This document shows positions 33,086 to 41,267 of a stretch of 64,000 nt of DNA, piece by piece. The notes under the pieces are model-generated. The model saw nothing but the letters and a program-made list of their open reading frames with translations. It did not search any database and had not been told where the DNA came from. This DNA comes from Perspicuibacillus lycopersici (GTDB taxonomy: Bacteria; Bacillota; Bacilli; Bacillales; Caldibacillaceae), in assembly GCF_025660475.1 (NCBI RefSeq), contig NZ_JAOUSF010000004.1, positions 248,001-312,000 on the forward strand, written 5' to 3'. The position numbers were made by a program, and so were the translations under genes. The stretch's first letter is position 1, and the number at the start of each line of letters is the position of its first letter.

Positions 33086-34303
33086 TTAGCTTAGACTGTT
33101 GTAATTCCTCGTCATATTAAACAGAGACGTGACAAGCGAATATCCGACAAATGGAGGGGTAAGAAATTTACTAGATTCCATCAACCGAACTTTGACGATA
33201 TCTGGAGTGTATGGCGGAGAGGCTTGTAGCATTAAGGCCACTATTCCGGATGCAATACCAGTAGCCATCGATGTTCCTGATAATGTTAAATAATGTGGTC
33301 CGACTCTACTTTCAGGATGCTGATTCGCTAGTAAGGAATTTGGTGATAGCAATGATGTAATGTCTGTTCCTGGTACGGCAATATCAGGCTTAATGAATCC
33401 ATCGACAGTCGGTTTTGTGCTCGTATAGTCTGCGGGGACATCATCCTGTAAACCAATGGTGTTCCGGTCATTGGCAGCGCCGACCGTCAAGATAATCGGA
33501 TCATATCCCGGAGTATCGATTGTTCCGCTCGGTCCAGAATTTCCAGCTGCTGCAACAACAACAATCCCTGCACGCCATGCCCGCTCACAAGCAAGGGCAA
33601 GGGGATCCTGCGTATAAGAAGTCGTCGGGGTGGCTCCAAGTGAAAGATTAATAATTCGAATACCTAATCGTAATCGATTTTCAATTGACCAGTTAATACC
33701 GGCGATTACATTGGATAATAAACCATTTCCTTGATTATCTAAAACCTTCACCCCTACAATATTTGCTTCAGGTGCAACACCACTATAATATTGGCTGGAG
33801 GCTGCACCATTTCCAGCGATAGCTCCTGCTACATGTGTGCCATGACCATTATCATCATATGGAACGGTTTGTCCATTAACAAAATCCCGAAAGCCTACAA
33901 TTCGGTTAGTAGGGTAGATTAAATCATAATGTGGATATATACCTGTATCAATTACAGAAACTGTAATTCCTTTTCCAGTGAGACCAAGATTTTGGTTTGC
34001 CTGCTTAGCGCCAATAGTAGTTGTTGCCACATTTAGATTTGCTCTTACTTGATAATCTGGATGTATATGTTTCACATCAGGATGCTCCAGTAATTGGCGT
34101 ATCGTGCCAGCACAAAACCTACCAGTAAATTGCTTTACCTCTCGTAAATGATGTGTCGGCTGATCGGAATCCTGTACTGTGCATAACTGTGAAATATGAT
34201 CTGCTCCGCACGAATCGTGTAAAACAATTACTACCGGTAATTGAACATTATGATCATTATTTTTAAGAAAGCTAGAAATAATAGGATCGGTTAAACTTTT
34301 CAT
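33086..34303 (-). CDS. Subtilisin-like serine protease (AprX-type, S8)
   Basis: The 405-residue protease has a pro-region (about 1-95) and a subtilase domain with Asp in SVIDTGIYPHYD, His in DNGHGTHVAGAIAGN, oxyanion Asn in AAAGNSGPSG, and Ser in LSGTSMATGIASG. No signal peptide is present, as in intracellular AprX; the family is active in stationary phase. ATG 34303 follows AAAGGAGG; longer in-frame starts lack this. It opens a run of spore- or surface-related minus-strand genes. Confidence 0.88.
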   Translation of the reverse strand: MKSLTDPIISSFLKNNDHNVQLPVVIVLHDSCGADHISQLCTVQDSDQPTHHLREVKQFTGRFCAGTIRQLLEHPDVKHIHPDYQVRANLNVATTTIGAKQANQNLGLTGKGITVSVIDTGIYPHYDLIYPTNRIVGFRDFVNGQTVPYDDNGHGTHVAGAIAGNGAASSQYYSGVAPEANIVGVKVLDNQGNGLLSNVIAGINWSIENRLRLGIRIINLSLGATPTTSYTQDPLALACERAWRAGIVVVAAAGNSGPSGTIDTPGYDPIILTVGAANDRNTIGLQDDVPADYTSTKPTVDGFIKPDIAVPGTDITSLLSPNSLLANQHPESRVGPHYLTLSGTSMATGIASGIVALMLQASPPYTPDIVKVRLMESSKFLTPPFVGYSLVTSLFNMTRNYNSLS

Positions 34304-34499
34304 AAAAAAATTCCTCCTTTCCACTCGTACATCATATTCTATGAATCTAGCAACTAAATGGTATAGATACTTGACTGCTGACAATCATGGATTTTCAAGT
34401 TAAACAAAGTGGGGGAATTTGAAAAAAGTATAAAAAGTTTCGGGGATATATGGTAGTAGCTAGCAAGGATTATCAATCCCATTGCTAGCCACTGAACTT

Positions 34500-34904
34500 T
34501 TAAAAAGAATAAGATTCTCCTGAAAAAATAATTGGCCCTGTAATGACAGCATTTGCAAGTAAGCCTTCTACTGTCGCTGTAATCGCATAACCATGGTTTC
34601 CAGCTGGCACATCGATATCTACTGCATTAAATGAAATCACTTGGTACTGATTTGCAGTTAATAGTACTTGCTGTCGAATCGTTGTGATTACTTCGGAATT
34701 GTCACGTAAAATTTGGAAGACTAAAGTGGGATTTACCAAGGTGGACTGAATACCAACGGTTGCGTTAAGAAAAATACGATTGGAACCGCTTGGTGCGATG
34801 AGGCCAAATGCAGCAAGTCTAACAGGAATGTCACTAACATTAATTCGATAAGGTGAATTGCCATTAGATGGCACACTGGAGCCTACAGATATTAAAGAAG
34901 CCAT
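34500..34904 (-). CDS. Small beta-rich, possibly spore-surface protein
   Basis: A 134-residue protein starting at ATG 34904 behind GGAAGGAGGTG. It is rich in Val, Ile, Ser and Asn with alternating hydrophobic pattern, so a beta-sandwich is likely: MASLISVGSSVPSNGNSPYR at the start, NRIFLNATVGIQ, and an end GPIIFSGESYSF. It has no Cys and no signal peptide. Similar architecture occurs in exosporium and appendage-type proteins, but I do not recognise a named family. Its neighbours suggest a spore-surface role. Confidence 0.55.
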   Translation of the reverse strand: MASLISVGSSVPSNGNSPYRINVSDIPVRLAAFGLIAPSGSNRIFLNATVGIQSTLVNPTLVFQILRDNSEVITTIRQQVLLTANQYQVISFNAVDIDVPAGNHGYAITATVEGLLANAVITGPIIFSGESYSF

Positions 34905-34987
34905 TTTTTCACCTCCTTCCAATAAATATGAGGGAAGTCTTCTATTAATTAATATTTCACCTCTAGGTAAAAAAATAGTAAGAGTGC

Positions 34988-35602
34988 TTAAAGCTGTTTC
35001 AAACCATACGAATTGAATAAATAAGTGAGAAGCTTTTCGACAGACTGATCGACGGATAGCTTACTCGTATCAATTGTAAGCTCTGGATTACTCGGTTGTT
35101 CATATGGTTGATCAAAGCCTGTAAACTTTTGGATTTCTCCATTTCTCACCTTTTTATACAGCCCTTTTGGATCGCGATTTTCACATTCCTCCAATGTGCA
35201 CTTTACGTATACTTCTACAAATTCATCCGGATCAAATATTGCTCTAGCATTTTGGCGATCCTCTTTAAAGGGAGAAATTAATGCAGCAATCACTACTATT
35301 CCGGCATCGACGAATAGCTTTCCGATTTCAGCTGTTACTCTTATATTTTCTTTTCGATCCTCAACAGAAAACGATAAATTTTTATTAATCCCTTGCCGTA
35401 AATTATCGCCATCTAAAATATAAACACTGATTCCTCTTTTATATAATTCGTTTTGCAGTTTATTTGCAATCGTAGACTTTCCAGATCCTGATAGACCTGT
35501 AAACCATAACATCACACTTTTATGCCGGTGTAATATTTGTCTGTCCGCTTTTGAAATGGACGACGGCTGGGAAATAATATTACGCTCCCTATTGTTCTCC
35601 AT
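34988..35602 (-). CDS. cysC: Adenylylsulfate (APS) kinase CysC
   Basis: Phosphorylates adenosine 5'-phosphosulfate to PAPS, the universal sulfate donor. The 204-residue product has the P-loop WFTGLSGSGKSTIA, YILDGDNLRQGINKNLSFS, and the lid region FVEVYVKCTLEECENRDPKG followed by the KGLYKKVRNGEI pattern, all CysC hallmarks. ATG 35602 lies nine bases after AGAGAGG; ATG 35611 is too close. No sulfurylase or PAPS reductase gene is adjacent. It instead stands at the edge of a glycan cluster with a sulfotransferase-like gene, suggesting PAPS for sulfation rather than for assimilation. Confidence 0.93.
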   Translation of the reverse strand: MENNRERNIISQPSSISKADRQILHRHKSVMLWFTGLSGSGKSTIANKLQNELYKRGISVYILDGDNLRQGINKNLSFSVEDRKENIRVTAEIGKLFVDAGIVVIAALISPFKEDRQNARAIFDPDEFVEVYVKCTLEECENRDPKGLYKKVRNGEIQKFTGFDQPYEQPSNPELTIDTSKLSVDQSVEKLLTYLFNSYGLKQL

Positions 35603-35889
35603 ATATATCATCCTCTCTTTTTGCTATGGGAAGGCTCTATCATTTGAATGAGAAAATTAACCAGTAGAAGAATGGATATTGTGATGCACAAGTAATCTAC
35701 TTACGGTCAAATTACTATACTATATGCCGGATATTCCACTTTGCATATTGTAATTGCCTTGTATTGCAGTATTTACTAGTGCTTATTTTCAGTAGCATGT
35801 ATCGAAAATAAAAGATACGCCTAAAACATTTAGCAGATACGAGCATAATGTAAATATGAGAATGATAATAAACGTTGGGAGCTTTGTAT

Positions 35890-36981
35890 ATGAAAATAAT
35901 GACCATTCTTGGAACTAGACCAGAAATTATAAGGCTTAGCATCATTATAAAAAAATTAGATGAATTGGCTGAAAAACACATTCTGGTTCATACTGGACAG
36001 AATTTCACTGACAGCTTAAGTGAAATGTTTTTCAAAGAAATGAAAATCAGAAAACCGGATGTAGTTCTTCTTAATGAGCAGCATAGTTTAGGGGAACAGT
36101 TATCAGTCATTTATAAAGGACTAGAGGAACTTCTTCTGAAGGAAAAACCCGATAAGGTTCTAGTACTCGGAGACACAAACAGTGGGCTAAGTGCTGTTTT
36201 AGTAGAACGAATGGGCATTCCTGTTGTTCATATGGAGGCTGGTAACAGGTGCTTTGATTTAGAGGTTCCGGAAGAAAAGAACCGGAAAGTTATTGATGCA
36301 ATTTCTAGCATGAATCTCCCCTATACACCACAAAGCAAGGAAAATCTCCTAAGAGAGGGTATCGCAAGTACTCGAATTATCGTTTCCGGAAATCCAATTT
36401 ATGAAGTATTGCAGCATTACAATGAAGAAATAGAAGGTAGCCAAATTTTAGAAAAATTGAGCCTAAATAAAAGAGACTACTTTTTATTGACGGCGCACCG
36501 CGCAGAAAATGTTGATAATGAAGGAAGATTAAAGGAAATTTTGACCGCTATAAATAATATTGCGGAGATGTATCAAAAACGCATTATTTGCAGTATTCAT
36601 CCTCGGACGAGATCGCGTATCGATAAATCATCTTCCATTCACATGCATCCAAACGTTGAATTCTATGAACCATTTGGATTTTTTGATTTTGTAAAGCTAG
36701 AGCAAAATGCATTAGCGGTCTTAACCGATAGCGGAACCGTTCAAGAGGAATGTTGTTTATTTCATGTGCCTACTGTTACGATTCGCAAGACTACGGAGCG
36801 CCCGGAAACAGTAGAATGCGGGAGCAATGTAGTATCAGGCATTGATGCGAAAAATATTGCAAATTGTTTAAACGCTATGCTTAACATGCCACATACTTGG
36901 GAGATACCAGAGGGCTATCAATATAAAAATGTTTCAGATCGAGTCATTAAAGTCTTATTCGGAGGAATGAAGAATGTTTAA
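35890..36981 (+). CDS. UDP-sugar 2-epimerase, CapG/WbjD/WbvD-like
   Basis: GT-B-fold epimerase of 363 residues: ILGTRPEIIRLS at the start, HTGQNF, VLGDTNSGLSA, HMEAGNRCFDLEVPEE-KNR (split), LLTAHRAENVD, and TDSGTVQEECC. The HMEAGNRCFD...PEE-NR signature belongs to the branch that epimerises UDP-2-acetamido-2,6-dideoxy sugars at C2 (CapG, WbjD, WbvD) rather than to WecB proper. GGGAG lies eight bases before ATG 35890. It overlaps the next gene by eight bases and works with the following dehydratase and reductase. Confidence 0.85.
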   Translation: MKIMTILGTRPEIIRLSIIIKKLDELAEKHILVHTGQNFTDSLSEMFFKEMKIRKPDVVLLNEQHSLGEQLSVIYKGLEELLLKEKPDKVLVLGDTNSGLSAVLVERMGIPVVHMEAGNRCFDLEVPEEKNRKVIDAISSMNLPYTPQSKENLLREGIASTRIIVSGNPIYEVLQHYNEEIEGSQILEKLSLNKRDYFLLTAHRAENVDNEGRLKEILTAINNIAEMYQKRIICSIHPRTRSRIDKSSSIHMHPNVEFYEPFGFFDFVKLEQNALAVLTDSGTVQEECCLFHVPTVTIRKTTERPETVECGSNVVSGIDAKNIANCLNAMLNMPHTWEIPEGYQYKNVSDRVIKVLFGGMKNV

Positions 36982-37960
36982 AAATAAAACGATACTAGTA
37001 ACAGGTGGAACAGGTTCTTGGGGATATGAATTAGTGAAACAATTGCTAGATTATCATCCAAAAGAAATTAGAATCTTTTCGCGTAATGAATCTAATCAAT
37101 TTACAATGAAACAGGAATTTGATAATAATCCACTTTTGCATTTTATAATTGGTGATATTCGAGAAAAGGAGGAATTAATCGATGCCTGTGAAGGAGTAGA
37201 TTATGTTTTCCATTTAGCAGCATTAAAGCATGTTCCCGTTTGTGAGAATCAACCGCTCGAAGCGTTAAAAACGAATGTTAACGGAACGCAAAATGTAATT
37301 GATGCTGCAATTGCCTGCAATGTAAGTACAGTTGTCTATATTTCAACAGATAAGGCATCGAACCCATCCAATTTTTATGGTTTGTCAAAGGCGATGGGTG
37401 AGCGTCTAATCATTCATGCGAACACATTAAATTCGAAAACAAAATTTGTATGTATTCGCGGTGGTAATGTCCTTGGTACTAATGGAAGTGTCATTCACGT
37501 ATTTAAAAGACAAATCCAGGAAAAGGGGAAAATCGGCATTACCGATTTGAATATGACGCGATTCTTTTTAACGTTAGAAGAAGCAATTAAACTCGTATTT
37601 AAAGCAACGCGTGAAAGTATCGGCGGGGAAATTTTTGTTATGAAAATGCCTGCCTGTAAAATTATCGATTTAGCGCAGGTACTCATTGAAGATTCAGGTA
37701 AGACGGATGTAGAGATGGAAATTCTCGGAGTTCGTCCAGGGGAAAAAATACATGAGCTACTACTTTCCGAATATGAAAGCAAAAATACGATTGCCTACGA
37801 TAAAGAGTACTTTGTTATTTTGCCGCCAATTCATATTGAAGGCTTAAAGGAAAAATACGCAAACTATAAACTTGCCAATCTCCTTAACTATAATTCTAGC
37901 AAGGAATTAATGAGTAAAGAAGAAATACGAGTGATGTTAAAGAAGGGTAGGTTTATTTAA
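36974..37960 (+). CDS. UDP-GlcNAc 4,6-dehydratase, CapE/WbjB/WbvB-like
   Basis: The 328-residue extended SDR shows the Rossmann motif ILVTGGTGSWGYEL, FHLAALKHVPVCE, STDKASNPSNFYGLSKAMGE (with the catalytic Tyr replaced by a Met-Lys context typical of CapE/PseB enzymes), and LGVRPGEKIHE. Such enzymes start from UDP-GlcNAc, removing water at C4/C6, with epimerisation in the CapE branch. It is coupled to the epimerase upstream and the reductase downstream by overlaps of eight and one bases. Together they predict UDP-N-acetyl-6-deoxy-L-hexosamine synthesis. Confidence 0.87.
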   Translation: MFKNKTILVTGGTGSWGYELVKQLLDYHPKEIRIFSRNESNQFTMKQEFDNNPLLHFIIGDIREKEELIDACEGVDYVFHLAALKHVPVCENQPLEALKTNVNGTQNVIDAAIACNVSTVVYISTDKASNPSNFYGLSKAMGERLIIHANTLNSKTKFVCIRGGNVLGTNGSVIHVFKRQIQEKGKIGITDLNMTRFFLTLEEAIKLVFKATRESIGGEIFVMKMPACKIIDLAQVLIEDSGKTDVEMEILGVRPGEKIHELLLSEYESKNTIAYDKEYFVILPPIHIEGLKEKYANYKLANLLNYNSSKELMSKEEIRVMLKKGRFI

Positions 37961-38805
37961 TGAAACTATTAATTTTAGGCGGCAAAGGGATGGCGGGACA
38001 TATGCTAGTCTCCTATTTTAAAAGGAAGCCTGAGTATATCGTCTACTATACATCGAGGAACCGACAAGAAAAAGATCGAGAAGCAATTTATTTAGATGCG
38101 ACTGATCAACAGATTGTCGAGGATACAGTCGATGAACTTAAGCCTGATATTATTATCAATTGTATCGGAATTTTGAATGATAAAGCAGAGAATAATCCTC
38201 CATTAGCCTTTCAAATGAATAGTGTTTTACCCCATCAGCTAGCAAAATTGGCAGAAAGAAATGAAGGGAAATTAATTCACATCAGCACCGATTGTGTTTT
38301 TTCCGGAAGTAAAGGAAGTTACACAGAAAGCGATCCTCCAGATGGCACTTCTGTTTACGCGAAAACGAAACGAATGGGGGAGGTAGTCGATCATAAGCAT
38401 TTAACGATCCGAACATCAATCATTGGTCCGGAACTAAAAGAAGATGGTATTGGATTATTTTTATGGTTTATGAAGCAGAAGGGTCAAATTAAAGGTTACC
38501 AAAAAGCACTTTGGAACGGGGTTACGACACTGGAATTAGCAAAAGCAGTCGATAGCATGATTAAAGAAAAGGTGACAGGTCTATATCATTTAGGGATGGA
38601 GAAAAAAATTTCAAAGCTGGACCTCCTACTGCTAATAAAAAGAATTTTTCAAAAGGAAGAGATTGAAATAATTCCTGATGATCAAATAGTTGTTGATCGA
38701 ACGATTAAAAATACACGAACAGATTTTGTTTACCGGCTGCCTAATTACGAAAGGATGGTTATGGAATTAAAGGATTGGATGGATCATGATGAGTGGTCGT
38801 CCTAA
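37960..38805 (+). CDS. RmlD-like UDP-sugar 4-reductase (WbvR-like)
   Basis: The 281-residue SDR has LILGGKGMAGHMLVSYF, NCIGILNDKAENNP, STDCVFSGSKGSYTE and YAKTKRMGE (Tyr-X3-Lys), close to dTDP-4-dehydrorhamnose reductase. In pathways with CapE- and CapG-type partners, a reductase of this type, without the cupin tail of CapF, is found in UDP-L-QuiNAc/L-RhaNAc pathways. That is why I favour those sugars over L-FucNAc. The start shares one base with the previous stop (TAATG), and the end overlaps the next start by 20 bases. Confidence 0.82.
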   Translation: MKLLILGGKGMAGHMLVSYFKRKPEYIVYYTSRNRQEKDREAIYLDATDQQIVEDTVDELKPDIIINCIGILNDKAENNPPLAFQMNSVLPHQLAKLAERNEGKLIHISTDCVFSGSKGSYTESDPPDGTSVYAKTKRMGEVVDHKHLTIRTSIIGPELKEDGIGLFLWFMKQKGQIKGYQKALWNGVTTLELAKAVDSMIKEKVTGLYHLGMEKKISKLDLLLLIKRIFQKEEIEIIPDDQIVVDRTIKNTRTDFVYRLPNYERMVMELKDWMDHDEWSS

Positions 38806-39694
38806 GCTCGTCATTACAGGAGCAGCAGGATTTACTGGAAGGCATGCTTGTCAATACTTCGAAAAAAATGGCTACGAGGTCATTGGCATCACAAGAAACA
38901 AGGCCAATGACCTCAAAGCTTCGAAGCAAATCCAGTGTGATTTAGTGAATAAAGAGGAGGTCGATGACGTTATCCGAACGGTATGTCCGGATTATGTTTT
39001 GCATTTAGCTGCGCAAAACCATGTAGGAAACTCTTGGGTCCAGCCTGTCCAAACAGTGGAAACGAATGCTTTATCAACATTATACTTAGTCGATGCAATC
39101 CGTCAGGTAAATCCAGCTTGTAAAATGATTATCACAGGATCCGTCTTACAGTTTGAACCACAAAATTTTGAAACATTACCCCACCCTTATAGCTTCAGTA
39201 AAACACTTCAAATCATGATCGCTAAAGCATGGCTAGCACTTTATCAACTGAATATTATTATCGCAAAACCAGCAAATTTGATTGGTCCAGGAGAATCAAA
39301 TGGGGTATGTGCTATTTTTGCAAAACAACTCGTGGAAATCGAAAAAAGTGAAGAAGAAGGGATTCTTGAAGTGACTAATGTACATGTCAGAAGGGATTTC
39401 TTGGACGTACGTGATGCAGTGAGAGGATATGGTGTGCTATTGGAACGCGGGAAGTGTGGTGAAGAATATGAAATTGTCTCAGGAACTAGTAGATCATTAG
39501 GAGACATCATTCACTATTTGAAGCGACACACAAAAGCGAAATTTAATGTATTAACTAAAAGTAATACAGCAGGAGATATTTTTACTGGCAATCCTGACAA
39601 ATTATCCGCACTTGGCTGGAGACCGCAAATAGCTCTTGATGAATCACTGGCGGACATACTGGATTATTATCGTAAAATCGAAAAGCCAGTATAA
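38786..39694 (+). CDS. NAD-dependent sugar epimerase/dehydratase (GMD/RMD-like SDR)
   Basis: A 302-residue extended SDR: LVITGAAGFTGRHACQYFEK at the start, LHLAAQNHVGNSW, and PYSFSKTLQ (Tyr-X3-Lys). NLIGPGESNG and FLDVRDAVRGY recall GDP-mannose 4,6-dehydratase and GDP-6-deoxy-lyxo-hexulose reductase. At this length a reductase or epimerase role is more likely than dehydratase. It overlaps the previous gene by 20 bases (starts ATG 38786 or 38789) and is the fourth sugar-nucleotide enzyme of the operon. Substrate unknown. Confidence 0.8.
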   Translation: MMSGRPKLVITGAAGFTGRHACQYFEKNGYEVIGITRNKANDLKASKQIQCDLVNKEEVDDVIRTVCPDYVLHLAAQNHVGNSWVQPVQTVETNALSTLYLVDAIRQVNPACKMIITGSVLQFEPQNFETLPHPYSFSKTLQIMIAKAWLALYQLNIIIAKPANLIGPGESNGVCAIFAKQLVEIEKSEEEGILEVTNVHVRRDFLDVRDAVRGYGVLLERGKCGEEYEIVSGTSRSLGDIIHYLKRHTKAKFNVLTKSNTAGDIFTGNPDKLSALGWRPQIALDESLADILDYYRKIEKPV

Positions 39695-39706
39695 AAACAA
39701 TTACGA

Positions 39707-40513
39707 ATGGAGTCGATAGGATTGGATAAAGAGAAGCTATTGCAGGAACTGATCCGGTTTCGTGTACCAAACTACCATAAGGATTTTCCTATTATTCTCT
39801 TTTGGAGTCAAAAAAGCGGCTGTACGACATTATTGAAATGGTTCTTTTTTCAAATCGGATTGCTTGATGAGGCTACTAACTATAATCCATGGATTCATTA
39901 TTATGAAGAGGAAGTTTATAAAAGCAGACCTGGTTACCGAAAGGAATTGATCGATCGTTTACTATCGGGGCAAAAGGACACCTATAAACTAGTACGCAAT
40001 CCTTATAAAAGAGCTGTTAGCCAGTTTTTAATTCTTTCCTCGACGAAAGGAATTCCCTATTGGGAAAAAGAATGGGAGAAAATTAGAGAATTTTTCTATG
40101 GCAATAAAGCTAGCAATAGGGGTATTTCCTTTAAGCAATATTTGATTTATGTACGCGATTACCCTGGAGTAGTAGATGATCATTTTATGCCGCAATATAT
40201 GGAAGGAGAAGAGCAATTTGTCCGAGATTATATTTATTTGGAACAATTCACCTCCCAAATAAGAGAATTGGAAAGGAAATATGGATTAAAACAATCGAGC
40301 GTCGCCCAATTGACTAAATCCTCGCATCATCTATCAAAGTCGATGAAATTGCAGGGGGATTTTGCAAACATGGAAGTGACCTATGAAACGTTTAAGCAAT
40401 ATCCACAATTACCTACCTATGGAAGCTTTTATAATCCGGAAACGATTGCTTTAGTTAATAGTATATATAAGCGAGATTTTGAGATGTATAACTATCAGAT
40501 GAATCGTATTTGA
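39707..40513 (+). CDS. Sulfotransferase-family protein (Sulfotransfer_2-like)
   Basis: The 268-residue protein (263 if started at TTG 39722, which has GGAG nine bases upstream) has FPIILFWSQKSGCTTLLKWF, a PAPS 5'-phosphosulfate loop of the PKxGCT-L type. DTYKLVRNPYKRAVSQFLIL matches the 3'-phosphate-binding motif (R-P--R--S-). Such proteins transfer sulfate from PAPS to carbohydrate hydroxyls or amines. With cysC at 34988 this gives both PAPS supply and use in one cluster. It is 12 bases after the SDR gene and 10-20 before the next glycosyltransferase. Acceptor unknown. Confidence 0.78.
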   Translation: MESIGLDKEKLLQELIRFRVPNYHKDFPIILFWSQKSGCTTLLKWFFFQIGLLDEATNYNPWIHYYEEEVYKSRPGYRKELIDRLLSGQKDTYKLVRNPYKRAVSQFLILSSTKGIPYWEKEWEKIREFFYGNKASNRGISFKQYLIYVRDYPGVVDDHFMPQYMEGEEQFVRDYIYLEQFTSQIRELERKYGLKQSSVAQLTKSSHHLSKSMKLQGDFANMEVTYETFKQYPQLPTYGSFYNPETIALVNSIYKRDFEMYNYQMNRI

Positions 40514-40532
40514 ATGGAAAGGAGTGATCCGG

Positions 40533-41267
40533 TTGAATACACGGCAGCCGCTTGTCAGTGTAATTATTCCCTTTTATAACTGTCAGTATGTGAATCAAGC
40601 AATCGAAAGCGTACGACGACAAACCTATAAAAATATAGAAATTATTGTAGTGAATGATGGTTCGACAATGTATACGGAGCTAGTAAAACCATATCTTTCC
40701 CAAATAATCTATTTGGAACAAGAGAACAAAGGAGTTGCAGCGGCATTAAACAAAGGCTTAAAACATGCAAAGGGAGACTATATTGCCTGGCTAAGCTCGG
40801 ATGATTTATTTGATGAAAAAAAGGTAGAAACCCAGTTGGAGCTCATGCTTAATAATCTGGCCGAAATTAGTTTTACAAATTTTAATATTATTGATGAACA
40901 TAATAAAATTATTAATTTTAATGTAGGGAAGCATTTTACGAGTTCACTGGAATTTGTAGAATCATTGAAAAATTATTGTCCAATCAATGGATGCACGATT
41001 ATGATGTCAAAAAAATTAGTCCAACGTGTCGGACTCTTTGATGAAACATTAAAATACACTCAGGATTATGATTATTGGATCAGAGCAGCTTTGCAAGCAA
41101 CGATTCACTATTATCATATTACATTAACTAATTATCGTGTCCACAAAAAGATGGGATCAGTAGTTCATCGGTTAGAACAAATGGAGGAATTTAAAATGAT
41201 TAAAGAAAAATATCGGCAAGATTTGGAGCGATTAATTACAAAGACAAGGATGAAAAACGATGTTTAA
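40533..41267 (+). CDS. Family 2 glycosyltransferase
   Basis: A 244-residue GT-A enzyme: PLVSVIIPFYNCQYVNQAIE, IIVVNDGST, the nucleotide-sugar metal motif in YIAWLSSDDLFDEKK (Asp-Asp), GLFDETLKYTQDYDYWIRAA for the acceptor side. TTG 40533 is chosen because AAAGGAG (40518-40524) is eight bases before it; the GTG at 40524 overlaps that site. The end overlaps the next gene by eight bases. No membrane helix is seen, so it acts in the cytoplasm on an unidentified acceptor. Confidence 0.87.
   Translation: MNTRQPLVSVIIPFYNCQYVNQAIESVRRQTYKNIEIIVVNDGSTMYTELVKPYLSQIIYLEQENKGVAAALNKGLKHAKGDYIAWLSSDDLFDEKKVETQLELMLNNLAEISFTNFNIIDEHNKIINFNVGKHFTSSLEFVESLKNYCPINGCTIMMSKKLVQRVGLFDETLKYTQDYDYWIRAALQATIHYYHITLTNYRVHKKMGSVVHRLEQMEEFKMIKEKYRQDLERLITKTRMKNDV

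Noticed and set aside
34988-35602. Part of an assimilatory sulfate operon
   Set aside because: No ATP sulfurylase, PAPS reductase or sulfite reductase gene is near; the neighbours are glycan genes.
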